Below are positions 1 through 10,035 of a DNA stretch of 44,251 bases, one piece after another. Each line of letters opens with the position of its first letter. Position 1 is the first letter of the stretch. The stretch comes from Chloroflexota bacterium (GTDB lineage: Bacteria; Chloroflexota; Dehalococcoidia; UBA2247; JAUWOP01), in contig JAUWOP010000006.1 in assembly GCA_030612045.1 (NCBI GenBank), positions 1-44,251 of the forward strand. Reading direction: 5' to 3'. A program made the translations under genes and the position numbers. The notes beneath the pieces were generated by a model, which did not search any database, had not been told where the DNA came from, and worked only from the letters and a program-made list of their open reading frames with translations.

Positions 1-122
1 ATAACAAACAATCCGTTTATCCTCGGCAGGGGTGGGGGACAAGCACCCACGCTACTATGAAAATTCTAGCTGGCTCAAGGGGGAATGTTTTCATCCCCAG
101 CAAAGAATGAGCAAGGTTAGGG

Positions 123-320
123 ATGACAATGTCCCCAACAAGCGTAGAAAAGCTGAGATTGTTGTCCGAAGCTGAGAACTACCTGCGTCCCGGTGTGACC
201 CTCGATGGGCTGGAAGCGATTGCCAGTCAAATGAGCGATAACGAATTTGCAGAAAGGATGGTGAAAGCTCGTTCCAATCTCTTTCAACAGATCTCAAGAT
301 TTGATAAGCGGGTTGCCTGA
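123..320 (+). CDS. small hypothetical protein
   Basis: ORF of 65 aa upstream of trmD; no recognised family. Confidence 0.4.
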   Translation: MTMSPTSVEKLRLLSEAENYLRPGVTLDGLEAIASQMSDNEFAERMVKARSNLFQQISRFDKRVA

Positions 321-485
321 AGCTGTTTTCTTTCTTTTATCCACATATCCACCACTGTCCACAAAGAAAGAAAGGATTATTACTGTTACCATTATCCTTC
401 AGGCTCATTATTCGATTAGAATAGACTAGTCTCTGTGATCCACGGATTAAGGTAAACAGCCTTACAATGTTCTCTCTCGTATGTT

Positions 486-1220
486 ATGATAAATAGTGTG
501 CGTATTGATATTCTTACCTTGTTCCCAGATATGTTTGCCGGGCCATTCAATGAAAGCATCATAGGGCGTGCTGTTGAGCGTGGTCTAGTACATATCTCCA
601 TTCACAATCTCCGCGATTATACTCATGATAGGCATCATACAGTGGACGATTGCCCTTACGGTGGTGGGGTAGGAATGATACTGAAGCCAGAGCCACTATT
701 TGAGGCGGTAGAGTCTATAAAGTCGGCAGTAATCCAAAGAGGTGAAGCTACACCACGAGTTGTGCTACTTACCCCACAGGGAGGGCTTTTCTGCCAGCAT
801 ATTGCCGCAGAAATGGCAAATCTCAAGGCTCTTCTCTTAATCTGTGGCCACTATGAAGGAATAGATGAAAGGGTGCGGGAGCACCTGATTGATGACGAAA
901 TTAGCATCGGTGATTATGTACTTACTGGTGGTGAGTTGGCAGCGATGGTAGTAGTGGATGCCATAGTGCGTTTGCTCCCTGGCGTCTTAGGAGCAGATTC
1001 GGCACTAAATGAGGATTCCCATACAAACGGACTTCTGGAGTATCCTCAGTATACCCGTCCCAGGGAATATCGCGGCTGGGAGGTGCCCCCTATCTTGCTT
1101 TCGGGAAACCATGCTGAGATTGCACGATGGCGGGGAGAACAATCCTTGTCCCGCACTCGCCAACGGCGCCCTGACTTATTAGCCAGAGATTCCGATACTA
1201 AAGCGAAACGGGAAAATTAA
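486..1220 (+). CDS. trmD: tRNA (guanine-N1-)-methyltransferase TrmD
   Basis: [13 protein letters not shown]-like start, DDxPYGGGxGMxLKPEP, [23 protein letters not shown] motifs. Confidence 0.97.
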   Translation: MINSVRIDILTLFPDMFAGPFNESIIGRAVERGLVHISIHNLRDYTHDRHHTVDDCPYGGGVGMILKPEPLFEAVESIKSAVIQRGEATPRVVLLTPQGGLFCQHIAAEMANLKALLLICGHYEGIDERVREHLIDDEISIGDYVLTGGELAAMVVVDAIVRLLPGVLGADSALNEDSHTNGLLEYPQYTRPREYRGWEVPPILLSGNHAEIARWRGEQSLSRTRQRRPDLLARDSDTKAKREN

Positions 1221-1274
1221 GTTTCGCGATTTCTGGACTTTATAATGTCATAAGAAGGTTGAGGAGGCTATATT

Positions 1275-2792
1275 GTGGGTTTAGCCCTGCAACGGTTCTT
1301 TCCTGCTAAACAGGTTGAGGCTCAAAAACATCAAACCAGGAAAAACCACAATCAGTACTTTACCCCTGAGTTTGCCGCCGAGAAGGCTCTTTCGCTTATT
1401 CCAGAGGGAAAGATAAAAAGTGTAATTGACCCTGCGGTAGGGGATGGCGCGTTTATTAAAATAGCTTCTAAAATGTGGGATAATTCAAGCTTGTTTGGGA
1501 TAGACATTGATGAAAGCATAATATTGGGATTAAAAAAATTAAATTTACCAAATTCTTTCTTCGTTTGCTCCGATAGTTTATTAAAACAAACCTGGCATTT
1601 ACCTGAAATTCAAAAGATTCTTTCAACCGGTGGTTTTGACCTTGTGGTAGGCAATCCCCCTTTTAGTAGTTGGTTTAGCAGGATAAACTCAAAGGAGATA
1701 TTATCAAATTTTAAATTAGCCTGTAAAAACGGAAATTTGGCCAGAAGTCTGGGAATTGAGATACTTTTTCTTGAAACCTTTATAAACTTAGCTAGAGAAG
1801 ATGGCTTTATTATAATTGTTCTTCCCGATGGTATCTTATCTAATCCCCAATACAAATATATCAGAGGCTTTATTTTGAGGGAAACAAAAGTCTTACAAAT
1901 AATCAATCTTCCCAGGAATGTATTTAAGGACACTTCCGCTAAAACAAGTATTCTCATTCTACAGAGACGAAAAACAGCCGGCATGAAGTACCTTAGCGAG
2001 ATAAGTGATTTAGGGAAAACAGGTGAAGTAAACAACATCATAAAAGTCAGGGGAGAAAACCTGATAAATAGAATGGATTACTTTTATTACTATAATATAC
2101 AAAGGAATTCCCTTAAAGGATTGATAGATAAGGGTATTTTATTCAGCCCACTAGCAGATTTTATCGTTTATTGTAAAACTGGAAAAACTCTTTATGGAAA
2201 AGAAAAAGGTTTTTCAGGCAAAGGCTTGAGATTTCTCCATGCAACAAATATTACAGATGTTGGAATTAGCTATAAAAAAGATGAGAGATTTATCGATCCC
2301 TTAAGTAAAATGTATTTTCCTGATGCATATGCTAAAATGGGAGACATACTTTTTGTAAGGGTCGGTGTCGGCTGTGCAGGGAAAGTGGCTATCGTTGGTG
2401 CTGAAGAGGACGAAGGAGTAGCAAGCGATTATATCTATATATTTAGGGTAAAAGATGTAAATCCATATTTCCTTACTCTTTATCTAAAGACAAGGTTTGG
2501 AAAGGATTCTATAAATCTTCTCAAGCATGGAGTCGGAACAGTAAGTATAAACAAAACAGACCTTTTATCCTTACCTATTCCACTTATCCCCGAAAGTATT
2601 CAATTGGAAATTGAAGGAAGATACAAAAGCATTCTCACCAGATATCGTAAAGACCCAGAGGGTAGAAATATTAAGGCAGATATGACTTCTTTAATTTTCT
2701 ACCTTGAAGAGAGAATTAAGAACTCAAAGGAGACTTTATGTGGAGATGTGAGATATGTAGAAAAGACTTCAGCGATAGTAGAATGGCAATAG
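1275..2792 (+). CDS. N6-adenine DNA methyltransferase with C-terminal target-recognition-like region
   Basis: NQYFTPEFAAEKAL, VIDPAVGDGAF, DLVVGNPPF motifs; C-terminal half resembles a Type I S/Type IIG TRD (GDILFVRVGVGCAGKVAIV...LLSLPIPLIP). GTG start. Confidence 0.88.
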   Translation: MGLALQRFFPAKQVEAQKHQTRKNHNQYFTPEFAAEKALSLIPEGKIKSVIDPAVGDGAFIKIASKMWDNSSLFGIDIDESIILGLKKLNLPNSFFVCSDSLLKQTWHLPEIQKILSTGGFDLVVGNPPFSSWFSRINSKEILSNFKLACKNGNLARSLGIEILFLETFINLAREDGFIIIVLPDGILSNPQYKYIRGFILRETKVLQIINLPRNVFKDTSAKTSILILQRRKTAGMKYLSEISDLGKTGEVNNIIKVRGENLINRMDYFYYYNIQRNSLKGLIDKGILFSPLADFIVYCKTGKTLYGKEKGFSGKGLRFLHATNITDVGISYKKDERFIDPLSKMYFPDAYAKMGDILFVRVGVGCAGKVAIVGAEEDEGVASDYIYIFRVKDVNPYFLTLYLKTRFGKDSINLLKHGVGTVSINKTDLLSLPIPLIPESIQLEIEGRYKSILTRYRKDPEGRNIKADMTSLIFYLEERIKNSKETLCGDVRYVEKTSAIVEWQ

Positions 2793-2963
2793 AATTAAGG
2801 TTCGGTTACATAGATGGTGCAGAAGCCAAAGGAAAGAATCAGGACAAGGGCAAATGAAGTAGAATATGAGATGTATATGGCAGGTAGAGAAGGCAACAAA
2901 AACATCTACAAGTGGCCGGCATCGGAAATTACTCTCAATAGAATCACTATCACTGGATGTTAA
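2782..2963 (+). pseudogene. possible frameshifted/truncated remnant of an ORF coupled to the methylase
   Basis: ATG at 2782 overlaps methylase stop (MAIELRFGYIDGAEAKGKNQDKGK*); another frame from 2814 continues with coding-like MVQKPKERIRTRANEVEYEMYMAGREGNKNIYKWPASEITLNRITITGC*. Confidence 0.4.
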
Positions 2964-2975
2964 ATAGTCAGGAGG

Positions 2976-3248
2976 ATGGAGATGCGAACCCACGTGATGT
3001 TCCCTGACGAATTAGTGAAGGATGTAGACAGGCTAGTGGGAAGGAGAAAAAGGAGTCGCTTCGTGACGGATGCGGTTAGAGAGAAACTAAGACGCGAGAG
3101 GCTACTCTCTGCTCTGGGGGAAACGGCAGGTATTATCTCAGCGGAGGAGTATCCTGAGTGGGCTACCACAGAGAAGGTTGCTGCCTGGGTCCGAAAATCT
3201 CGACACGAGGATATGCAACGATTGGAGAGGTTATTCAGTGATGGCTAG
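2976..3248 (+). CDS. ribbon-helix-helix VapB-like antitoxin
   Basis: RTHVMFPDELVKDVDRLVGRRKRSRFVTDAVREKLRRERL RHH-type N-terminus; overlaps downstream PIN gene. Confidence 0.8.
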   Translation: MEMRTHVMFPDELVKDVDRLVGRRKRSRFVTDAVREKLRRERLLSALGETAGIISAEEYPEWATTEKVAAWVRKSRHEDMQRLERLFSDG

Positions 3249-3627
3249 ATATTTGCTGGATACCACTGCTCTCATTGACTATTTGGCTGGACGCCAAGTG
3301 GTAGTTGAGGTAATAAAAGAGCTCGCTAAGGGGGGACACTCGCTGGGAGTTTGTGGCATCAATATTGCTGAGCTTTATTCGGGTCTCAAAGAAGAGAAAC
3401 GCCTGCAGGCCGATTACCTCATTGACAGCCTGCTTTATTATGAGATTACTCTTCAGGTGTCGAAGATGGCAGGAGGTTATCGCTTCGCCTTTGCCAGGCA
3501 AGGCAAAACACTATCAGTAGCCGACACTATAGTGGCTGCCACTGCAATAGTAAATGAAGCGATACTGATTACAGCCAATAAAAAGGATTACCCTATGGAT
3601 GAAATCAAGGTCTTGGAGCAACCTTGA
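3241..3627 (+). CDS. VapC-like PIN-domain toxin
   Basis: MARYLLDTTALIDYLAGR...; conserved acidic D/E pattern, VADTIVAATAI; ATG overlaps vapB stop (supplied ORF start 3178 is too long). Confidence 0.88.
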   Translation: MARYLLDTTALIDYLAGRQVVVEVIKELAKGGHSLGVCGINIAELYSGLKEEKRLQADYLIDSLLYYEITLQVSKMAGGYRFAFARQGKTLSVADTIVAATAIVNEAILITANKKDYPMDEIKVLEQP

Positions 3628-3691
3628 GAGGAGAAGGAGATAACATCCCAGAAGATGATAATACTTTTAAGATACCAGAAGGAGCACTACA

Positions 3692-5524
3692 ATGAATGCT
3701 ATCACTACTTTTGATAGCACCAGGGAGTCACTCCTTGATATGTTACGAAGTATTCGGAAAGGTGAAACCCAACTTCCTGACTTCCAGCGGGGATGGATAT
3801 GGGATGATGAACATATTAAGAGTTTGCTGGCAAGCGTCTCACTATCCTATCCTATTGGTACCGTGATGATGTTACAGACAGGAAGTGAGGATGTACATCT
3901 CAAACCACATCTTGTGGAAGGTGTTTTTTGGGATGATCCTCCTGAACCTGAGCGCCTTATTCTTGATGGTCAACAACGACTTACCTCGTTCTTACAGGCG
4001 ATATATGCCGATAGACCGGTAGACACCAGAGACGCGCGTGGTGCTCATATCCGGCGTTGGTACTACATAGACATCGCTCAAGCCATGAATTCTGATGGAG
4101 ATAGGGAAGAGGCAATCAAAAGTCTTCCGGAGGACCGAAGGATTATAAACTTCCGCCGTGAAGTCATAGCTGATTATTCAACTCCTGAAAAAGAGTACGA
4201 AGCCGGCTTGTTTCCTTTATCACAAGTATTTGATGATACTGAGTGGAGATGGGGATATGAGAAATTCTGGGACTATGATAAAGAGAAAGCAAAACTTTTT
4301 GGTGAATTTGAAAAGGAGCTTATTGAACGCTTTAAGCAATACCAGGTACCTCTTATCCTGATGCGAAAAGAGACCCCAAAGGAAGCCGTATGTCAGATAT
4401 TTGAGAAGGTAAATACCGGTGGAGTGTCGCTAACAGTATTTGAGTTACTTACTGCCACCTACGCTGCAGATAACTTCAGACTGCGAGATAATTGGACTGA
4501 GCGAAAGAGGCATTTTAAAGAACAGAAGGAACAGAAAGTGCTGGCTAGAGTCGAGAGTACTGATTTTCTTCAAACTATTACACTACTGACGACATATGCT
4601 AGACGGCATCAAAGCATTGCGAATGGTATAAGCATTGACAATGCACCAGGAATTAGTTGTAAAAAGAAGGAGATTCTTCGTCTTTCGCTTGATGATTATA
4701 AGACTTGGGCAGACCGGGCTGCAAAAGGATTCGAGAAGGCCGCCAGGTTTTTACATAGCCAGAAAATCTTTGCCGCCCGCGACATACCTTACCAAACTCA
4801 GCTTGTTCCGTTTGCAGCAATTCTGGCTGTTTTGGAAGACCGCGCTGATAGTGATGGTGTAAAAGCAAAACTTGCTCGTTGGTACTGGTGTGGTATTCTG
4901 GGTGAACTGTATGGCGGCGCAATCGAAACTCGGTTCGCCAAGGACTTACCTGAGGTGGTGGAGTGGGTTAGTGATGACACTGAACCTTCTACGGTTTCCG
5001 ATGCAAATTTCGTACCTGAGCGTTTACACACACTTCGAAACCGTAACAGTGCTGCCTACAAAGGACTACACGCACTTCTGCTACGAGACGGATGCCAAGA
5101 TTTCCGCACAGGCGATAATATTGATGAGCAATTATACTTTGAAGACGCAATTGATATACACCACATTTTCCCTCAACACTGGTGCGGAAACAATGGAATT
5201 GATATGAAGCTTTGTGGCTGTATTGTTAATAAAACCCCGCTCTCTGCCAAGACCAATAGGATTATCAGTGGTAACGCACCAAGTACATATTTACCGCATG
5301 TGCAAAAGAGGAGCGGCTATGACGATAATCGGATGGTGGAAATCTTGCAGTCTCATGTCATCGAGCCGAAATCCCTGCAGTCAGATGATTTTGGCTCTTT
5401 CTTCAAGTCACGTGAGAAGGCTCTGCTAGATCGTATAGAGAAAGCTATGGGTAAGCATGTTGCACGAGTAACTACATCGCAGGATTTTGATATCCCTGAA
5501 GAAGAACTAGAAGCGGAGGAGTAA
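3692..5524 (+). CDS. DUF262 + HNH (DUF1524-like) GmrSD-type protein
   Basis: LPDFQRGWIWDDEHIKSLL, LILDGQQRLTSF (DUF262), C-terminal IDIHHIFPQHW HNH motif. Confidence 0.88.
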   Translation: MNAITTFDSTRESLLDMLRSIRKGETQLPDFQRGWIWDDEHIKSLLASVSLSYPIGTVMMLQTGSEDVHLKPHLVEGVFWDDPPEPERLILDGQQRLTSFLQAIYADRPVDTRDARGAHIRRWYYIDIAQAMNSDGDREEAIKSLPEDRRIINFRREVIADYSTPEKEYEAGLFPLSQVFDDTEWRWGYEKFWDYDKEKAKLFGEFEKELIERFKQYQVPLILMRKETPKEAVCQIFEKVNTGGVSLTVFELLTATYAADNFRLRDNWTERKRHFKEQKEQKVLARVESTDFLQTITLLTTYARRHQSIANGISIDNAPGISCKKKEILRLSLDDYKTWADRAAKGFEKAARFLHSQKIFAARDIPYQTQLVPFAAILAVLEDRADSDGVKAKLARWYWCGILGELYGGAIETRFAKDLPEVVEWVSDDTEPSTVSDANFVPERLHTLRNRNSAAYKGLHALLLRDGCQDFRTGDNIDEQLYFEDAIDIHHIFPQHWCGNNGIDMKLCGCIVNKTPLSAKTNRIISGNAPSTYLPHVQKRSGYDDNRMVEILQSHVIEPKSLQSDDFGSFFKSREKALLDRIEKAMGKHVARVTTSQDFDIPEEELEAEE

Positions 5525-5525
5525 T

Positions 5526-6581
5526 TTGCAGGCAATGACTTTCCGGGATAGCGAAAAGGAGAGATATAAGGAGCTGAAGCCGAAGTTGTTCATCCCTGAA
5601 GCCCGGTGTGATGGTTATTATCGTAGACATCCATACTTCTTTTGCCTGGCCGATGACTACTCTTGTGAGAACCTTTACAAAACTATTAGAGAGTGTGCTA
5701 TCGGATATTTTGGGTGTCGACACATCCCCTGGCATGACGGCCTTGACAAGAGGCACTTGCCCAGCAATCACCTGTGTTGTTCCCAGTCATGCTGTGTAAA
5801 TTTCCTTTACCCAATGACAACTAACCCGAAGCTACTTGCTAGTGTCTTCCGGTACTTCTATCCAGAACTGGCAGAGCCGCTTCCGGTCGATAAGGATTTG
5901 CCACTAAAGGGTTCATTCCCGTATATGGCTTTTGAGTGGATTGGTGTCCGTGACTATTTGGGCGAGGCCAAACGCAAAGGAGCAGAACGAACTCGAGGAG
6001 CGTATTTCACCAGCGCTGACTTTATCTTCCGCTTCGAAAGAGAGGATGGGAAAATACAAATAGTCCTTGGAGAATGGAAATACACAGAAGACTATCGCAG
6101 ATTAGATAAGGGCATTGAAGTCAGGAAGCAGAATTATCACCTCGCATTCAATAGAGATGGCGGAGTGTTTAAACAACGTGGTGAAAACCTTTATGGCGCC
6201 TTGTTCTTTGACCCGTTCTACCAGCTCATGCGCCTTCAATTGCTCGCTCAGGAGATGGAACTCAGTCGAGAAATGGGTGCTGATGTTGTGAGTGTGCTCC
6301 ATATTTGTCCCGAGGCTAACAGGGAGTTTAGGGACAGGGTAACTTCTCCTCACTTGGCAGATATGTTTCCCGATAAAGGTGTGCTCGAAATCTGGAAAGA
6401 GTTGGTTCCCCAAGACAAGTTCATGAGCATCTCAGTTGAGGACTTGCTTAAAACTATAATAGAGCGGGTGACAGTAGATGACCAAGGGTGGGCAGATTAT
6501 CTCAGTACCCGGTACGGGTGGGACAGGCTATCCAAAAAGAGTAGCGTTGCCACTCCTGTGGTAACGAGTCATTCGTCGTGA
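5526..6581 (+). CDS. putative PD-(D/E)XK restriction endonuclease, PGN_0703-like
   Basis: SADFIFRFEREDGKIQIVLGEWKYTE (D...ExK-like) plus LCCSQSCCVNFLYPM; starts 1 bp after the DUF262 gene (TTG 5526 or ATG 5535). Confidence 0.65.
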   Translation: MQAMTFRDSEKERYKELKPKLFIPEARCDGYYRRHPYFFCLADDYSCENLYKTIRECAIGYFGCRHIPWHDGLDKRHLPSNHLCCSQSCCVNFLYPMTTNPKLLASVFRYFYPELAEPLPVDKDLPLKGSFPYMAFEWIGVRDYLGEAKRKGAERTRGAYFTSADFIFRFEREDGKIQIVLGEWKYTEDYRRLDKGIEVRKQNYHLAFNRDGGVFKQRGENLYGALFFDPFYQLMRLQLLAQEMELSREMGADVVSVLHICPEANREFRDRVTSPHLADMFPDKGVLEIWKELVPQDKFMSISVEDLLKTIIERVTVDDQGWADYLSTRYGWDRLSKKSSVATPVVTSHSS

Positions 6582-6599
6582 CAGGAGTCACGACGCTAC
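6541..6599. repeat. imperfect inverted repeat/hairpin overlapping the end of the nuclease gene
   Basis: GTAGCGTTGCCACTCCTGT ... ACAGGAGTCACGACGCTAC. Confidence 0.65.
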
Positions 6600-6673
6600 A
6601 CGAAATGAGATCTTGGGTAATCTCAGGACGAATATTCCAGAGTATTTTTTATAGAAAGGAACTTTGACCAACG

Positions 6674-7126
6674 ATGGACATGAATACAATAATCGATGTA
6701 GCGCCCAACCCTAATATCCCGCTTATCAACCCTGGGGATACGGTGAAGGTGAGTGTTAAGATAAAAGAGGGTGACCACGAGCGAATTCAGCCATTCCAAG
6801 GCATCGTAATTGGAGTCAGGAAAGGGAAGATTAATTCCAGCTTTACTGTGAGACGCTCCGCTTACGGGATAGGGGTAGAACGCACCTTCTTTTTCTACTC
6901 CCCTATGATAGAAAGTGTGGAGATAATACAAAGGGGGAAGGTACGTCGTGCCAAACTCTACTATTTGCGGGGCCTGAGTACTAAGGCAACCCGTGCTAAG
7001 ATAAAGGCTGTACCAAGGATAAAGTCAACATCTGCATCTGCAGATAGCATGGTGGAGGAGATACTTGAGCCAGAGTCTATAGCTACTGAGGTAGAAGATA
7101 TACTTGAATCAGAAGCTGAGGAGTAA
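6674..7126 (+). CDS. rplS: 50S ribosomal protein L19 with acidic C-terminal extension
   Basis: [65 protein letters not shown]. Confidence 0.96.
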   Translation: MDMNTIIDVAPNPNIPLINPGDTVKVSVKIKEGDHERIQPFQGIVIGVRKGKINSSFTVRRSAYGIGVERTFFFYSPMIESVEIIQRGKVRRAKLYYLRGLSTKATRAKIKAVPRIKSTSASADSMVEEILEPESIATEVEDILESEAEE

Positions 7127-7135
7127 TTCAGGAGC

Positions 7136-9586
7136 ATGGACTATGCTGAGGTTGCTGTCAACTCATCGATAGCACAGCACTATACCTTCAGCTATGCCCT
7201 ACCTTCCCATCTCTCCGCTGCCCCAGGTCAAGCTGTGTGGGTGCCCTTTGGGTCCAGAGTGCTTCAAGGCATCGTAATGCAGCTTACTGAGCAACCTAGT
7301 GTAGAGCAAACGAGGGATATAATTGATGTCATAGACCATCACCCTATTTTGTTCCCTTACCAGGTAAAGCTTGCCTCGTGGATTAGCGAGCACTATCTTG
7401 CTTCTCCCTTTGAATCTGCTGCCTTGATGCTCCCTCCCGGATTCGAGCGGAAACTGCTCACCTTCATTGAGCCTCCTCCTCACCCTCCAGGAGCAGTGGT
7501 AGGCTCAATAACCAGAGAACAAAGAGATGTCCTCTATCTTCTGGAGAAGAAGCGAAGGGTGTCATTACGGGAGATAGAGAAGGCGCTGGGTAAGAAGAAG
7601 GCTATCATTGTGGTAGACCAGCTTCTCCGCAAGGGATTGCTTAGTAAGACCCGGGAATTAGAAAAGGCTCGAGTAAGCCCGAAACTCGTCTCCTGCGTGC
7701 GACTGTGTGTTGATGCTGATACCGCTCAGAAAGAAGCGGAATCCCTATCACACCGTGCCCCCAAACAGGCAGAGCTGATACACTTCCTGATGAGCCACCC
7801 AGGCGCAATTTCTCTCTCTGAGATTCGAGAGCAAGCTGGCAGCCATCAGTTAACAGTCAACACCCAGATAGTAGAAGCCCTGAAGCACAAGGGGCTAGTA
7901 TGCACGGAACAGGTGAGAGTATCTCGCGACCCACTGATACGCTATAGTTTTTCTACATCTACCCCACCTGCTCTTAGTTCTGAACAGGAGGAGGCACTGC
8001 ATCCTATCAAACTTGCCCTGGAGCAAAGCAGTGAAAAGGGTAGCACAACATTTCTATTGCATGGCATCACCGGGAGTGGGAAGACAGAGATTTATCTTCA
8101 GGCTTTGAGCCATACTATTTCTATGGGCAGGCGAGGTATAGTCCTGGTGCCTGAGATTGCTCTCACACCTCAGACTATAGAGCGTTTTGCCAGCCGTTTC
8201 CCCCAGCGTGTAGCGATACTCCACAGCAGGCTTTCCCTCAGGGAGCAGTTCGATGAATGGCAGAGGATAATAGAGGGGGATTTCGATGTGGTGATTGGCT
8301 CCAGAGGGGCTATCTTTGCTCCTCAGCCAGACCTGGGACTAATCGTCATCGATGAAGAACACGAATGGACATACAAGCAGCATGACCAGTCACCCCGCTA
8401 TCATACCAGGGAGGTTGCCCTAAAACTGGCTGAACTCACAGGAGCAGTGGTTATCCTGGGGAGTGCTACCCCTAATATTGAAAGTTTCTATCATGCACAG
8501 AAAGGAGACTACCATCTCCTCAACCTTTCTTACCGTGTCGCCCTCCGTGGTTTACCCTCACTACCTGAAGTTGAGGTGGTCGATATGCGTCATGAGGTTA
8601 AATCAGGTAACAGGGGCTTGCTAAGCAGACCTTTAACTCGGGCAATGGAAGGTGTCCTCTCTGCCGGAGAGCAGATAATCCTGTTTCTTAACCGCCGCGG
8701 CTCGGCTACATTCATCCAGTGTCGTGACTGCGGCTTCGTGATGCAGTGCCCACACTGTGATTCCCCCCTCACATATCACTCCGATAAAGATATTCTACTC
8801 TGTCACTTGTGTAACTACCACAGGAAAAATGTGACAGTTTGTCCCCAGTGCTGGAGTCAGAGGATAAAATTCCTCGGTAGTGGTACTAAAAAAGTAGAGG
8901 AGGAAACTGCCAGTGTATTTCCTGGGGCACGGTTATTGCGCTGGGATAGAGATGTTACCATGAAAAAACACGCTCACGAAGATATCCTGCATAAGTTTAC
9001 TAACCGTGAAGCTGATATCCTTATTGGCACCCAGATGATAGCCAAGGGACTTGACCTGCCGGCAGTTACCCTTGTAGGGGTAATCTCTGCCGATACCGCA
9101 CTACGTCTTCCTGACTTTCGTGCCGCAGAGCGTACCTTTCAACTCCTTACTCAAGTAGCAGGGAGAGCAGGACGTGAGGCTCTCCCAGGACGAGTTATCA
9201 TCCAGACCTTCTCTCCGTATCACTATGCCATCCGCGCTGCTGCAAAATATGACTACGAGTCCTTCTATGAGGAGGATGCTGGGTGGCGGCGGCAATATGG
9301 TTATCCTCCCTTTACCCATTTTCTTCGCTTAATTTACCTCCATACTAATCAATTCCGTTGCCAGCAGGAGGCGGAGCGAGTATCACGGCTCCTTAGAAAC
9401 GAGATAGTCTCCCGCGGGATACCTAACCTATCAGTTATTGGTCCCTCCCCCGCCTTTCTGTCCCGAATAAGAGGAAGATTTCGCTGGCAGATAATCCTGC
9501 GGGGCTCTGCTCCCGACTCTCTGCTCCGGGAGGTACCCCTCCCCCAGGGGTGGGCAATAGATGTTGACCCTGTATCACTCTTGTAA
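7136..9586 (+). CDS. priA: primosomal protein N' (replication restart helicase PriA)
   Basis: LLHGITGSGKTEIYLQ Walker A, IDEEHEWTYKQ, LGSATPN, zinc-binding Cys clusters CRDCGFVMQCPHC, TQMIAKGLDLP. Confidence 0.97.
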   Translation: MDYAEVAVNSSIAQHYTFSYALPSHLSAAPGQAVWVPFGSRVLQGIVMQLTEQPSVEQTRDIIDVIDHHPILFPYQVKLASWISEHYLASPFESAALMLPPGFERKLLTFIEPPPHPPGAVVGSITREQRDVLYLLEKKRRVSLREIEKALGKKKAIIVVDQLLRKGLLSKTRELEKARVSPKLVSCVRLCVDADTAQKEAESLSHRAPKQAELIHFLMSHPGAISLSEIREQAGSHQLTVNTQIVEALKHKGLVCTEQVRVSRDPLIRYSFSTSTPPALSSEQEEALHPIKLALEQSSEKGSTTFLLHGITGSGKTEIYLQALSHTISMGRRGIVLVPEIALTPQTIERFASRFPQRVAILHSRLSLREQFDEWQRIIEGDFDVVIGSRGAIFAPQPDLGLIVIDEEHEWTYKQHDQSPRYHTREVALKLAELTGAVVILGSATPNIESFYHAQKGDYHLLNLSYRVALRGLPSLPEVEVVDMRHEVKSGNRGLLSRPLTRAMEGVLSAGEQIILFLNRRGSATFIQCRDCGFVMQCPHCDSPLTYHSDKDILLCHLCNYHRKNVTVCPQCWSQRIKFLGSGTKKVEEETASVFPGARLLRWDRDVTMKKHAHEDILHKFTNREADILIGTQMIAKGLDLPAVTLVGVISADTALRLPDFRAAERTFQLLTQVAGRAGREALPGRVIIQTFSPYHYAIRAAAKYDYESFYEEDAGWRRQYGYPPFTHFLRLIYLHTNQFRCQQEAERVSRLLRNEIVSRGIPNLSVIGPSPAFLSRIRGRFRWQIILRGSAPDSLLREVPLPQGWAIDVDPVSLL

Positions 9587-9798
9587 ACAAACACTCATGG
9601 GCGATTGCTTCAATCCCCCCATACTTCTTATGAGATGCTTCTATCTGTTATAATAAGGGTAAATCTACACAGTGGTTAGTTGATACTATGATAGATAATC
9701 TTGGACTTGTCACGCTCGAAGAAGCCGCCCGAACAGTTGGCAAAACTTCTCTTTTCGTTGTGGCTAACGATCGTTTCCGGCAGTGAATTTAGTTTGAG

Positions 9799-10035
9799 GT
9801 GGTATGCATGAAGATATTCAAGGCAAACATCGAGATAATATGTGGCGAATACGGTTTTCTAGAGACTCGGTTACCTGTCGGTAAGGATTTTCATGAGGCG
9901 GAAAGAACAGTAAATGAACAGGTCGATAAAGAAAATTCAATGTATCATGGAGAAACATTTTATAAGTTAGCATCAATCGAGGAATTCAATTATCTGGATA
10001 ATTACAAGGTAGAGTATAGATTGAATGGAATTTAA
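9799..10035 (+). CDS. small hypothetical protein
   Basis: 78-aa ORF; no family recognised. Confidence 0.35.
   Translation: MVCMKIFKANIEIICGEYGFLETRLPVGKDFHEAERTVNEQVDKENSMYHGETFYKLASIEEFNYLDNYKVEYRLNGI

Noticed and set aside
9689-9787. 32-aa ORF MIDNLGLVTLEEAARTVGKTSLFVVANDRFRQ
   Set aside because: Short; may be a relic, but no supportable identity.
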